Assembly (NCBI GenBank): GCA_025345505.1
Contig: JANVCC010000011.1
Span: forward strand, 8,633,098-8,697,097
Direction: 5' to 3'
Length of the DNA stretch: 64,000 nucleotides
From: Todiramphus chloris collaris
Lineage: Eukaryota > Chordata > Aves > Coraciiformes > Alcedinidae
Both the position numbers and the translations under genes were made by a program. The notes under the pieces are model-generated. The model did not search any database, had not been told where the DNA came from, and saw nothing but the letters and a program-made list of their open reading frames with translations. Below, in pieces: positions 47,903 through 60,904 of the stretch (the first letter of the stretch is position 1; every line of letters starts with the position of its first letter).

Positions 47903-48899
47903 TTTATCCATCTATTGGTATGCTAGGTTTCATCTGAGCAGTGATATCGTGAAGGGTTTCTGGTATGTTAAAAAAAGTGAGGGATCAGGCAAAGGAGCTC
48001 AGGACACTGATGTATGTGTAGTACTATTAAATGACAGAATGACACCAAGAAAGCACATGCTGTCAGCCTTAGAAAACTAGCTTAACTGAGAACTGAAAAT
48101 AAAAATGATGTATGGCCCTGACAGGTCCTACTTCATATAACCTGTCTAACGTGCCACAAAACACCAACTTTCTATCAGTTTTATGCTCAATTTACACTCC
48201 AGGCACTGGTGTTTGATAACGTAACCTCTGTATCCACAGGTTACAGATTCAGTCCCGTGTGGTGTTTGTGGGAAAAGGGAGCAAAGCTTGAGTTATTTGG
48301 AGGACTCTTTATAACAGAGCACAATCAGAGGCTGATGTGGTACTTAGTTGGACTGTCTGGTGTTTAGAAGGCAGATAGAACAAAACAATCCTCTCCAATG
48401 GAAAAAAGGTTGCCATCAGCAGCTGTATGTATGTAGCCATGCTACATACAACCTATGGAGTTGTAGGCAACTTCTTCGTGTCCCAAAGGTGCTGAAGATA
48501 AGCACAGAGTGGCTGCTGCTCCTGAAGTCTGAGAGGGAAAACAACCATTATGGGCTGAGCTGGTAGGTGATACCAACCACAGGAACATGAGTATCTTTGG
48601 GGAAACCTGCTGATCAGACAACCATTACAATCTGCACTGATTGAGCAGAGAGAAATTGAAGTTAACTTGCTCATCTGAATTAAAAATTTTGTCTTACATA
48701 AGCATTGCTAATTACCTTCATTGTTGTTGGCCTGGAACAGAAAAGGACAGATTACTGAGGCTTTCCTAGGAGGCAGCTATTGTGTTGAACAGTGCTGATA
48801 ACAAAGTGGTCACCAGTTCCCACAGATACTAAGTGAAGCAAATCTCTGCCAGGCACCCTGACTCTGAGTTATGTGTAAACAGCACATTGGAGATGGTCC

Positions 48900-49118
48900 T
48901 TCAGAGAATCGTAGAATGGTTTGGGTTGGAAGGGACCTTAAAGATCATCTAGGTCCAACCTTGCTGTCATGGGCAGGGACATTTTACACTAGACCAGATT
49001 GCTCAAAGCCTCATCCAACCTGGCCTTAAACACTTCCACAGAGGGAGCATCCACAACATCTCTTCCATTCTGCCTTCCAGGGAAAATTTCCCTGTATCTA
49101 CCAAAAACCGGATCAATC
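48900..49118 (-). mobile_element. CR1 LINE 3' end, minus strand
   Basis: Plus-strand landmarks AGAATCGTAGAATGGTTTGG, GTTGGAAGGGACCTTAAAGA, CATCCAACCTGGCCTTAAAC and GAGCATCCACAACATCTC are the reverse complement of a CR1 tail. It is cut off at about 49118 in the part encoding the C-terminal ORF2 region. Confidence 0.93.
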
Positions 49119-50332
49119 AACAAACCCTAGAATTTTTAATACTTTCTATGTTTCAGGTATTAGAGTGCTTTATGAAGAATCTAACTTTCAGTCCTATACA
49201 TACTGCTGATTTCCCAGAACACCCCTTGAGCTTGATATCAAGCTTGTTTCTTGCAGAGTAAGCTAGACTGTCAGAAGAATCGTTTTTTGGATACCCGCAG
49301 TATTACAGAAAGGAGTTGCCTTGGGAACTTAAATTCAAAAGCAGAGAGAAAAGATTTTTAAATGTTAAGACCTGCAGGAAATGTTAGTGGAATTTTAGCT
49401 GACTTCACTACATATTTAATGCTAACTTATTTGTGCCTTAACTGTACTAAATATACTAATAGCACTTTTTCAGGATTAGAGCAATCCAGGAAAATTCCAG
49501 ACTTCACTTTGGCTAAGAAAGCCAAGTTGAAAAAAAATCTGTAAAGCAGAAGTATGTTAGTAGGCAAAACCTGAAATGTTCAGACACTAGGGAAGGTTGA
49601 GTTGATTTTCTCAGAGAATGGGGCAAAGGACAGATAGACACAGGTGCCTCCGGCCAGCATTTTTCTGCAGACTATACTGGCTGGTTTTGGTTTTTAAATT
49701 TGACTAGTTCTTTTATTTGGGCACCATCCAAGAATGATGCTGAGACCATACTACTTTCCTAGAACACTTACAGGAAGAGGAAAATACTGAATAAGAAAGA
49801 ACAAACTGAACTTGTTCTAGTTATCAATGATGTGATGTATTAGACCTGTATTTTTGGTTGATTTTTTTTATCCTTTTATAGGGTAGAGAGACAGACATAC
49901 TACTTTATCACTCCAGAATAAAATTATTTACTCAAAATTGTTCTTGAGAATCAAACCTTTTTCTTTTTAGTCCCCCCAAGAGACTTTACTTTCACAATTG
50001 ATTCTATATGAAAAGTGCTCTATGGAGGTAGTTGCTCTTGTAATAACCCAAGTAGACACCTTTATAAAGGCATGTATATTTATTGTTTACCATCATGAAT
50101 ATAATACCTTCAATCAACTAGATTATATTTTGCCTTCTTGAGTCTGCTGATATCTTGCAACGATTCCTCTGAAAAATGTACTTGCACTATAAAGATGACC
50201 ACATGAGAAACAGCGGAAGCTTTTATCCATGTTGTTATCTCAGGCTCTCAAAATTCAACATGGTGTTTTCATTACATCAGTTTTCAACATCAGTGCAAGA
50301 ATCAGGCAGGAAGTGTGATAATGAAATTTAAA
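49119..50332. other. Non-coding DNA
   Basis: AT-rich unique DNA. No gene, transposon or strong structure seen. Confidence 0.5.
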
Positions 50333-50456
50333 TTCACAGAATCTTTAAGGTTGGAAAAGACCTCCAAGATCATCAAGTCCAACCATCTACCCTAAATTAT
50401 CATGACCAGTAAACCATGTCCTAAAGTACCATGTCCTAAGGTACCACATCTAAAAT
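50333..50456 (-). mobile_element. CR1 LINE 3' end (short), minus strand
   Basis: CACAGAATCTTTAAGGTTGG, AAAGACCTCCAAGATCATCA and AGTCCAACCATCTACCC are CR1 tail sequence reversed. A 15-bp unit ACCATGTCCTAA(A/G)GT is tandemly repeated at 50413 and 50428, with a partial third copy. Confidence 0.9.
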
Positions 50457-53304
50457 TAGCTGGCTGTGAAAATATTCAGGCATCTCTATTTACTTTTGCA
50501 TTCTTTTCCTCATTTCATACATGTAAAAACCATGTTAACAGATGTATGTTGACACATGCATGTGTCTTAAGAATTTATATGGAAATCTTGGCGAATCGAG
50601 TGTCTTCGATAAAGAAACTGTAAACTGTACTGGGTACAGTTTACACCAGTATACATAGGCATTGTGAACAACCCCGTATTTAGTTACATTTGTAAATTGG
50701 TTAGTGGATTTGTTTTGGATGACACATGTTCTGCGGTTTGCTGACAATGTAGTCTCTAACTTCAAATTCAAGTCCAGAGAAAATAGATCATTTTAAGCCC
50801 CATGCTCCAGGCTGTCAAACAGCCTCCAAACTGCTATTGACTGTCTTTTCTAGTAAGGCCAGGGGAAAGCCTTTTCATAATCTGAGTCATGCTGGAGTTT
50901 TATCTTTTCAGGAAGAGTATTCTTAGCTTTCAGAACAAAATGTGGCTTTAATCTTTTTTAACAATACAGCATATGTAAACCAGATAGCTTTCTCCAAACT
51001 CCACTTTGGTTTCGTTCTTCTCTTCTCTTTTTCTTTCCATTAGTTCTATATTACTCCATTATTTTATGTTTTCTGTATCAAAAGATCTTGACAATAAACT
51101 TTGGTATTTAGTCATCTAAATTCCTCTTCCTTCTGGTTTTGATTACATTCCTTTCTCTGCTGGAAAAGAGAGAGATGAGTGGATCTTCAAAGCCAAGCAA
51201 CATTTCCTTTATTGCCCTCACATTCTAAGAGGTATAATCAATCAGTGGAGGAAGGTGTAGCAGTCAGAGTAATAGGCAAGGCCCATCTGTCCATGGTGGC
51301 AGCAGAGAGCGGTATGGGTTGGAAGCAAAAAGACATTGCCAAGAAACCTGTCAGCATGTAGGCACAGAGCCAGACTGTGACGCAGCAGAAATTGTGATAT
51401 GGGATCTTCTAAATTGGGATGGAGGGTGAAAGCAGGGAGATGAAGCAGGTGACTTCACTCCAGAAAGAAGGGATGGCAATAGCAGGGAATTGCTGGACAT
51501 GTGTGGGGCTTTTCTTGGGTTTTGTCTTTAATGTTAAGTAAGCTGTTCTACGAAAACATCTCCTGCCAGAGTAGTGCCAAACACCTCCACCAGAGTAGTT
51601 AGTCTGAATCAACAGTGAATATTTTGACAAAGTTATTTGTTGGAGACTCAGAGCAGTTTCACTCTGCTCCATCTTCCTAGTATGGAAATTTTTCAAAACC
51701 TCCTTATCTTCTGACATATCCCTTTTCCATCTCACATTCTTCTGGAGTTCCTCATTCTATTAGATCCTTCGTCTTCTGTCTGAACTGCCCTTTTATCTTC
51801 CATTCCTCTTTTGTCTTGACTTTTTCTCACTACAATATTTTGACTTATCTGGCCTTCACTCACACATCTCAGATCGCCTTTATAGAAGACACATTAATGT
51901 AAATAACTTAGAAGATGTGAGAGAAATAAAATCAAGACATAAGTTTCAAAAGAGAGCTGTTAGCACCTCCTCCCGTTAATTCTCTTTCTGCATCAATTAT
52001 GACAGGAGGATGCAGCAGGATGTTTTGTCTGGCAGTTTGTTAGGAAACCAAAGAATATTTTTATCATAATGGTCCTCTCTTACCTAGAATCTATGCATCC
52101 CTGAATCTTCCCTGGATTATGTTTGCCACACAGATACCCCAAGTTTTTGCTTTTTCCTTTTTCTGTCTGCTGCTGCTAAGAGAGTGTGCTTCCCTTCTCT
52201 TCAAAAGAGTGCAGATTTTCCATAGTACCAGTCTAACTGATGTGATTTGTTTTTGTTTGGTTTGGTTTTTTTCATTTACAATGACAGTCCTAGAGACTTA
52301 ACATTCCTGGTTCTATTTCAAACCTACAACATTAAATCGTCTTTGATATCAGGCAGGGAGACTCTGCCCAGACAACTGTAAATACATGTAAAATGCTCAA
52401 GCTAATTCCATTACAGCACACATTGGTTATTACATTAAATCCTTAATAAAGTGACATTAAAAGACTTGTAAGAGTGAGACGGAAACTTCCCACAGAAGGG
52501 AAATACTGAGTAAGTATTTCTGCTGTGTCTTTAATTCCTTTTGTCTAGACATCACAACAGCCTTTAGGCTTATCCTGCCAATGTTTAATAAAGTCTCTTG
52601 AGGATACACTCACAATTAACAAATATAGCAATAAAAGTAATGGGATGAGAATTACTTAACTATAATAATAAGGCAGCATATATTAATGGAATATACAGAC
52701 ACACACATGCATGCAAATATATATACTTACAGGCACATACATGCATATGTATAACTTGGGAGCCAAAATCCCCAGCCTACATCATAGCACAGCAAGCCTT
52801 TTTTTTTTTTTTCATGTAGTATGTACATTCACAGTTCTTAGTGGCAGACAGATCTGATGGTTAAGACATTATACTGTCTGTATATGAAAATAACAGCACC
52901 TATGCACAATGCCAGATCTATGCACAGGCACAAATGTGCCTGCACACACCATCACAGCCACAATCCTCTGAGGCAAGTGAGCCCAAGCACCCTCTAGCTC
53001 TCATGTTCGTGCTTTTGCGTACTGTCTGATCTCTGGCTGAGCTCAGATGGCCCACTAATCCCAGATACAATCCTTGCAGATGGAGTGGAGCCTACTCAGG
53101 AAGTGCTATCTTCTCTGTGGGGACGGCAATGACACGGCAGGACGCTTAGATGAGATTCTGAGAGTTTTGTGAGCACTGGATGCTTGGCAGCTCTGGTGGG
53201 GTTACCCAGAGAACCTTCTACAGGTGCTCCTGTAAGCAGGCAGCAAAGACCCTTTCTGGATCCTTCAGTGCTGCGTGGATGCAATGTGGGAAATGCACCA
53301 CTTT
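50457..53304. other. Non-coding DNA with a 12-bp-arm hairpin
   Basis: No gene recognised. The hairpin at 50619-50645 and a T/G run at 52246-52272 are its structured elements. 52400-52700 is AT-rich unique DNA with TTAATAAAG-type strings and could be regulatory. 52950-53300 is GC-richer with no recognised content. Confidence 0.5.
50619..50645. repeat. Perfect hairpin, 12-bp arms, 3-nt loop
   Basis: TGTAAACTGTAC and GTACAGTTTACA are exact reverse complements around TGG. It lies 160 bases right of a CR1 fragment and is not part of it. TGTAAAC is also a forkhead (FOX) core, so the structure doubles as a paired FOX site. Confidence 0.85.
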
Positions 53305-53640
53305 AGATCAAACTTTTTCCAGTTACAAGGAGGACGGAGACTCTCTCTTCACAAGAAGCCACATGGAGAAGACAAGGGACAATGGATACGAGCTATACTG
53401 GAAGACATTCCATCTTGACATAAGAAAGGACTTTTTTACACTAAGAACAATCAATCATCGAAAAAACCTCCCCAGGGACATGGTGGAGTCCCCATCACTG
53501 GATTATTTCAAGAGGTGATTGGACAGGGTGCTAGATAATCTCATCTGGGCTGCCTTTCTCACAAAAGGTTGGACCAGACAATCTTCAAGGTTCCTTTCAG
53601 TCTGGGCTGTGCTGTGGTTCTCTGGTTCTGTTGAAAATAT
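53305..53640 (+). mobile_element. CR1 LINE 3' end
   Basis: ORF2 tail motifs read in order as GDSLFTRSHMEKTRDNGYEL, FHLDIRKDFFTLRTINH and NLPRDMVESPSLDYFK, followed by AGGTTGGACCAGACAATCTT and a decayed TTCTCTGGTTCTG tail. This subfamily differs from the VVLGDMV type at 14.5 and 24.6 kb. The frame is nearly open but has no upstream domains. Confidence 0.93.
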
Positions 53641-56600
53641 GATTGGGTTCTCCTGACATTTCCAGGAGGTCCATGAAGTCCTCAGCTAGGAACAGCTTTT
53701 CACTACTAACTTTAACTACAACATTCTTCTAAAAGAAAACGTATTGAGAGAAGAAGAGAAACTCAGTTCTTTCACAGTTGTACAATGGACAAAAGTGTAA
53801 TCACTGAGGGAAGAGAAAACAATAATCTCCTCCTGATATATGAATCTTCACCATTCTATATGAACCCTAAGTAGCCTCCTTTTGCCCCAGGCTCCATCTC
53901 CTTGAGCACTGTGCAGGTAACAACTCAGCACCCTTGCAGTAACCTGAAACACAGTTTACACCCATCTCATTGTCACTCTATTGTATCTGCAGAGCTAAAC
54001 ATTACCGATCTCAAAACTGAATAAGGGACTTAAAAACATTTTTTTCCTCCTTAAAATGAGAAATCTCCAGCTCTTCATAAACTGCATCCCACTCTGTGCC
54101 TTTTCTGAAATTTTGGGTAAGTTAGAAAGTGATAACAAAAAAAGAAGATTGCAAACTTTATTTTTTGTGAGTTTTCAGGGAGTTTGTACCTCTATCTTAA
54201 AACACTACAATGTAATATTTATTTTTTTTCCCAAACACCCTCATTGAATGTTACAGTTGATTTTGGATTATAAAGCTCCCTACTTCAGCACTAGATGAAC
54301 ACTATTCACACCAACAAGCTTAGATTTTGTCTTCATGTACCTCTCCAAAAGACAGTGGAGTTAACTGTGGGTCAATTTGTTATTAGGGAGATAAACTTCA
54401 GATTTCCTTCAAATAATGACTATAGATTACTGTCGCTATAGCTGCAAAAATGCACAAGATGTGTGAAACAGTATCTCAGGAGGAGACATAGATGCTCTTA
54501 GGATGATATTACATGTTTACTGGAATGGTTGAGCCTCCATTTAAAGATAGCAAAACAAAAAGTTCGAAAGTTTTAAGCACGGATGCTGTCATTAAACTAC
54601 TCTGACCACTCTTGAAAGAGTTCATGATTTTTTTCAGTTTGTTGGCCACTGTCACCGTAGCAACTAACTGGTTCTACATGAAGTTATGGTGCAAGCCAGC
54701 AAGGCTGTAATGGAATACATTCCTTAGCATGAGTCAATGCCTGTCCTGAAGAGGAAGCACACTGTTTTGGAAATAGGCTCTAAAATGGTGCATTCTGCTC
54801 AGAGACTGGAAATAAGAAATTGTCTGGAATCCAATTTCTTCCTCCTCCATGTATTTTTAATTATAAGCACATCAGTTACACTTTGTGATGGATCAGGAGT
54901 CCTGCTCTTCCACTGTGACTGCAGCGATGGAAACGAAGGAGCTGAAGCTGACGTTGCTTTGTGCCCTGCAGAACAGAGTAAGATCTCTCTGTCAATCACA
55001 GTGTAGGCTGACAATTATTTCCTGTAAGAGTAGCCTTTGTTTTTCACACTGTGTCCCACAGATCCCTGGGGATTCGTTGACCGCTTCTGAAAGGTCTGCA
55101 AATGGGATTATAAAACACAAGCCTACTAGTATTATAATTTAAATTCACTATCCAGGGATCTTTATTTCCCTTGGAAAACTATGAAAGGCCAACAACACCA
55201 AAAAACTTGAAATTCACTGGTATGCACAATGGAATAATATTTACTGTGTAAAGCGAGTCTCATTCTGCCTTCGTAAAACCAGCATCAACATGGAGAAATT
55301 CTGATTGCACTGGGAATTATACTGTTGCAGATGTAGAAGGCTGAAACTTCCCTGGACAAACTGCTCCAGCTCATGTTGTATGAAAAAGATCTCGATTAGT
55401 AAAGAATAAAATATATTTTGTAATGTGATTGTAGGGGGAGAGTTATAACTCAGTTTGAAGTCATTATAAAGGCAAATTTGAGGAAAAGCAAAATCAAATT
55501 GTATCCCAAACAGCAATTCACAGTAACGATTAAGTAAATTATTAACATAGTGCATTTAATAAGATGCATTTGAGGTTACTGGTCTGTGGAAGGCATTGCA
55601 TACATTTTAGATTTCTATTTTAAAGGAACATCACATTGTCCAAATTCATAAATCAGCAAGATGAAACCTTAGGGTAGATTGTTTTTGCACCAGTGTAATT
55701 CTCTGTGCAGGCAGAACTACTCTGGACATTTTTTTTTCTGAGAATAGAGTGAGAACTCACTTTGCATCACAGATATTATGTCATCTGCTTTGAAAAATAA
55801 ATCTACAACTCCAACCACAGACTAGTAACCTCAAATGTAACATGCCACATTTTTCTTAATAAATCCAACACATTAATAATACTCAGAATTTTAATAACGA
55901 CTTCATCTTGGAATTGCTGTTTGGAATATGATTTAATGTTACTTTCCCTCAAACTTTCTTTTAAGACATTTATTATAAATGTCTTAAAATTGAGCCATAA
56001 TTTCCTCAAAATAAAACCACATGACAAAATACATTTGCTGGCTTAACGGTCAAACTTAGCAAAGGCTTAATGAAAGGCTTATGTGAGATATCGTAGTTGG
56101 AAACAAATTGGTCAGTAAATATACTGGTTTTATTCTCAGTTTAAAGTAACAGCTTGATCTCATTTTATGACTCCCCAAAATTATATTTTCACATATGACT
56201 CTATAAATCTTGACAGCTGTGATGCTTATTTGTATCCTACCACTAATGGCCAAATTGCAACCACAGTAATCTCATGAATATTTTCAAGCAGGATGGCAGG
56301 GGCCACCCAAACAAACTATGATTCATCAGCACTCTCGGGTAGAGAACTTCCTCAGAAAACTAAATGAAATAATGACTTTGCCTTCTCTCTTGCAACATAT
56401 GGAGGCAATACATAAGGCTAAAGAGTAGAAAATAATTTCTAAATTTAACTCTGTTGCTTTGATAAGTATTAATAATGATAATGAAATCTCAAGAAAGTCC
56501 ACAGAAATAGCAGAGTTTGGCCAATAAAAACCGCTATATTCATAGACTAGTGAAGTTATTATACGAGCAGCCTGATTTCCTGCATAATGTCATCCTTGAA

Positions 56601-56699
56601 ATGGCCTCCAGAGACTTATATATGGAGTCTAATAAGTCATGACCAGCTCTGGAAAGCATTTCAGACAATTTCAGTTTGAGAAGCCCACTTCTTTTTGTA
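53641..56699. other. Non-coding DNA with old dispersed repeat and strong inverted repeat
   Basis: No gene recognised. 55670-55735 resembles the ancient amniote repeat family, with GCACCAGTGTAATTCTC. 55959-55989 is a 14-bp-arm hairpin. 54880-55010 is a GC-richer patch whose frames I do not recognise. Confidence 0.5.
55959..55989. repeat. Perfect hairpin, 14-bp arms, 3-nt loop
   Basis: TTTTAAGACATTTA and TAAATGTCTTAAAA are exact reverse complements separated by TTA. Total 31 bases, AT-rich, in unique DNA. It is the longest perfect stem I found in the window. Confidence 0.9.
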
Positions 56700-57025
56700 A
56701 TTTATTTGGGTGTCCTTGAAGAGGGACTGTTTACAAAGGCATGTAGTAATAGAATGAGGGACAATGGTTTTAAACTAGTGAAGGGTAGATTTAGATTGGA
56801 CATTAGGAAGAAGTTCATTACTAAGAGGGTGGTGGAACACTGTAACATGTTGTCCAGGAAGGTGGTGGTGGCCATATCCCTGGAGACATTCCAGGTGAGG
56901 CTTGATGAGGTTCTGAGCAACCTGATCTAGTTGAGGATGTTCCTGCTCACTATGGGGGGGTGGGACTAGATGATCTTTAGAGGTCCCTTCCAACCTGTGG
57001 CATTCTATGATTCTATGATTATCAC
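56700..57025 (+). mobile_element. CR1 LINE 3' end
   Basis: Motifs in order are [29 protein letters not shown] and ISLETFQVRLDEVLSNLI, then GGGACTAGATGATCTTTAGA, CCCTTCCAACCTGTGGC and a clean double octamer ATTCTATGATTCTATG at 57002-57017. The intact tail and open short frame suggest moderate age. Confidence 0.95.
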
Positions 57026-59890
57026 CACTATTAAATATATGTGCTTTTTTTCTAGTAGCTCAGATTTTATGGCCATTGGTTGTTATGTTTTTCTGTACTA
57101 CACTGCCTGTAGTAAAAGTATCAAGGGTGATATTTTATGTATGAAAAGCTTATTTTGTGTATATAAACAGATTGTGATTTTTAAATTTATCACGGTAAAG
57201 CATTATAACCATTCTGAGTTACTTGGTTTTCACTTTTCCCTCTGTGCTGGGGTTTCAGAACAGCATACGGTATTCCAGGATCAGCACTATAAAAAAAGAT
57301 ATAATCATTTTCCTGATACTTCACCCTACTTCTCATTTTACACAAACATGGATGATAATAAGTATTTCTTAATACCTACCTGTATTTTCACAGTGATGAA
57401 TGAAACCTTCCCCAAGCCTTCAATTTACTGCCCCAAAGTGCAAAATTTGCAAGAGTAACAGTTTTCTTACATAACATTAACAGACCTTCTGAATCTTGAC
57501 ATTTATTTTCCAGATTTCTTTGCTTTTACGAGGTGGTTAAAGAGCCTGGACTGAAAGCTTTTTTCAATAACTACCAAATACAAGATACTCCCACAGTTCT
57601 GCTCAAAGTAACCCGAGGTGAAGCTCAAGTCCACTCTACCAGTTTCTTAATTTTCTCTTAGAAAAGGCAGGATGCTCCCTGTTCAAAAGGACAATAGGGC
57701 CTTCTGTACATCAGCTGTGTCCTGAAAGGGAACACTAAATCATAGCTAGATGTGAGCTCTCCAGTCCTAGATAACTTTTTTTTTTTTTTTTCCTTTCAGA
57801 TAAGAAGACCAAAGGTCAGGGTTTCCTGAGAGTATGTTACCTTTTGCCAATTCACATATGCAGAAGAAACAGGACTTCTTGTTAAGTGTTGATGAAATTC
57901 ATCCTGTTGCAAATGAGACCATATGGCACATGAAAGCTCCTTCCAATCCAATTTGTAAATTACACAATGAAGGGGACTGAACCAATTTAAGGTTTCCTTT
58001 CATCCTGCCTCTCCTTCCCCGCAACTGTGCAATTGCTAGACATATGCTTGGTTTCACTAAAATGAGCAGACCCTTAATGGGGTCTGCTTTCCTGGATGTA
58101 AAGTTAAGCCTCTGCAAAGGTTATCTGCAGAATTTGGGCTACTTCAGCTGGCAAGCAAGAGAACTTCATTCTGATTTCCGTTATACTTATTATCTACTGG
58201 AGTCTGGAAAAGTTTAGAAACGGTGTAATCCTCAGTTAAAAAATGCTGATAGTATAGCTCTGTCAGATTGCAAAACTACAAATCAGACATACCCTTATCT
58301 CTTGCTTACTGGCCCTCCATGACTGGAATGACTTTATTTGACAAAGCACCAGCCTAAGGAACCAGGTCCAGATTCCAAAATGGAGAATTACTACAGTAAC
58401 AGTGATCGGATGTGTTTATTTCGGAGAGGGAAACCTGCATGTTGTAAAATATACTTCAAGAAGCCCTGTACTGCAATGTGCAAAATAGCAGTTAGCAGGT
58501 TAGAGGTAAATGTAGCCTTTTGCCTTTGACTGCATGGAGAAGAGACTGTTTCAAAAGCAGTGTTTTTAAGTCCAAGCAACCAAGGTTACCTTAGCTCAGT
58601 CTTCCCATAGATCTGTTTTCCATTGTTGGCTGGATATGGAGGATAGTTGCAGTAATATTGTTAATAATAATAAAGAATGAAGAAAATTTCTGTATGTCTA
58701 GTGACTAAGCCAAACTCCTGTGCAAATTTCAGCCTGTGTAGTATTTGGCAGGGTCAGAGTGTGAAGTGATGGTAAAATTCCTCTTTTCAGTGTGTTTAAA
58801 AAAAAAATCCACTAGAGGTATCTGTGTTATTCCAGCACTGGCCACACCGAAGGAAAAAAAAAAAAAACCTCTAAAATCCATCGGGAGACGCAGTTAAAAA
58901 AGTTATTGTGAATTTTGCTTATTTAACAGGAGCTATGAAAAAGGAAATGAAAACGCTATTTCAGAGACTATTGGAGGAGGCAAAAGAAGGGTATCGCTGA
59001 ATTCTTGGAATTCTTTTTGTGCTTCTGTTCCTCCTTAAATGAAAAAAAAATAATGATGGCAAGAACTGTAATATTCTCTGATATATTAATGAGTATAAAT
59101 GCATCAATGAAACCCATCTACTAACCTCTCTTTGCTCTGAACTTGCGTGTAATCCTGGATGAATAGTAAGAATGCATTGCTTTGAAATTGTGACACTGAC
59201 GCCAAGATACTTGTTTTCATGGTTGAGAGGGTCCTTTTAATATTTTCTGGTTTATTCTACTTAGTACAAACTAATATTTAACTCCTGCCTTTCTCTTCTA
59301 TTGTGATCATGTTAGATGTGATTCTTTTCACCTACATATGGCCATTTCAAAGTAAGTATGTATCCTATATATTCTAAGCCAGTCTATTCTAAAGGGCCAT
59401 TTATTTTACTGGTGATATAGCAGGGTAAAGTGAACCATTCTGCAAGATTGTTTACCTTTCTTCAGTGACCATGAAGTCTAAATAATGAGCTCAGACAGCA
59501 TGCCTCACTTCTATATATATGAAACTATTCAAGATGTCTCCACCATTTTTCAGGTAAACCTGTGATTCCCTTCATTTGGCCTTATGGTTCTGATTTTTTA
59601 TTTGCATGATTTTTGTTTCTAATCTTAAATTGTTGTCTATAAATAATTTGAGTTATTTTATATCGCACTCCTATTTAAATTCCATTTTTAGTATGAACTT
59701 TTTCATGAAATCACAGGCTTTTATTGGCCACAGTGGCTGACTGTTGTAACAGAATGACACCCTTCCCCCCTAAAAAACTCATATCATCACTGCTAACCTT
59801 TTGTCCTTGGAGGTGTTCGCCAATCGCATGCACTGTACTCCCCGCACTCTTCTATCTGCCACTGCACCATCTTCATGTACATGTTTGTTT

Positions 59891-59968
59891 TGAGAGACAT
59901 TTATATGTGAGGACATTTATATTTGAGGGACATTTATATGAGGGACTTTTATATTTCTATGACATTTA
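59891..59968. repeat. ~17-bp degenerate tandem array
   Basis: GAGAGACATTTATATGT, GAGGACATTTATATTT, GAGGGACATTTATAT and GAGGGACTTTTATATTT follow one another, with a final GACATTTA. Four to five imperfect copies. Confidence 0.85.
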
Positions 59969-60858
59969 GCAGAAACCTGTTCTTTCCATGCCTTTGCTCT
60001 GACTTTATGCTCTGTGTGGATGGGACCCTGCTCTTGCCAGCTGCTTCTGGTTTTTTGTGCATTGGATTCTTGCCTGAGAAATTTTGCCTATAAACCATGG
60101 AAAGTTCTCATTAACTAGTTAAGAACATAAATAACGTCACCTTCAAACTTCATTTCTCAGAAGGAGATCTATACTGCTTGCGTAGCATTTTATGTATGCA
60201 GACACACACACAAAGAAAGCACAGCTGCTATGCAAAAATGCCCAAGCTAGCTCAGATTTGCAAGATAGGAAACCATGTTAGACCATCTGAATTTCCTCTG
60301 GCATGCAAATTACTTGGTTTAACTCTATCTCAGTATGTCTGTATGGTGCTGCTTTTCCATAACAGAAGATATTTTTTAAAAAATCTATTCAAAACATGGA
60401 TTTTTCTTAATTATTCATAATGGATACCCATCTGCAGAAGCAATATAAATCAAGACAGGCCAGCACTACCTGCATACAATTTCATAAGATTTATTCCCAC
60501 CAGTGAAAGTCCAAAAGCATTTCCATGACATGAGTGAGGTTTGACAGATGTGAGACCGCTAAGAGAAAGAATATAAAAAAGGCAGCAATCTCAAAATCAA
60601 TTTTCATTATTATCTGAGTTTATCCCCACCTCTGCAATCTATGAATTCAGGTCTGCTGCTTTTACTCACCCAAGTGACCATAGGACTGGCCAAATTAGTA
60701 TCATTATGTCCTTAATTGCAAGCGGACAGTTTGCACACAGATGACTACACATTTATGGGTTTCTGAAACAAGCATGACTACTTTTATATTGCTTTTAATT
60801 ATGTCAAGATTTCAGTTTGACAACATAAAATGTTCAAATCCATTAAGAATCTAATCAA

Positions 60859-60904
60859 CTGTCTGCCTAGAGACTTTCAAGAAGTCTTGAAGGCAGGCAG
60901 ACAG
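60859..60904. repeat. Two-part hairpin (10-bp outer stem plus ~8-bp inner stem)
   Basis: CTGTCTGCCT and AGGCAGACAG are exact reverse complements. Inside, CTTTCAAG pairs with CTTGAAGG with one G-U. A 5:1 internal loop separates the two stems, and the terminal loop is small. The whole is about 46 bases, short for a miRNA precursor. Confidence 0.8.

Larger units (their letters stand above)
43271..48899. other. Non-coding DNA with G-quadruplex motif and TA microsatellites
   Basis: No gene recognised. 43504-43529 is a G-run cluster. 43440-43730 is GC-richer with open frames on both strands that look compositional. 44600-44665 may be a CR1 remnant. 47452-47476 and 47881-47902 are TA-type microsatellites. 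The rest is AT-rich unique DNA. Confidence 0.5.

Noticed and set aside
54737-55142. Two overlapping open frames of about 85-90 codons near 55 kb
   Set aside because: I considered a small exon because a polypyrimidine-CAG lies near 54970, but the donor would follow after only a few bases and neither frame resembles a known protein.
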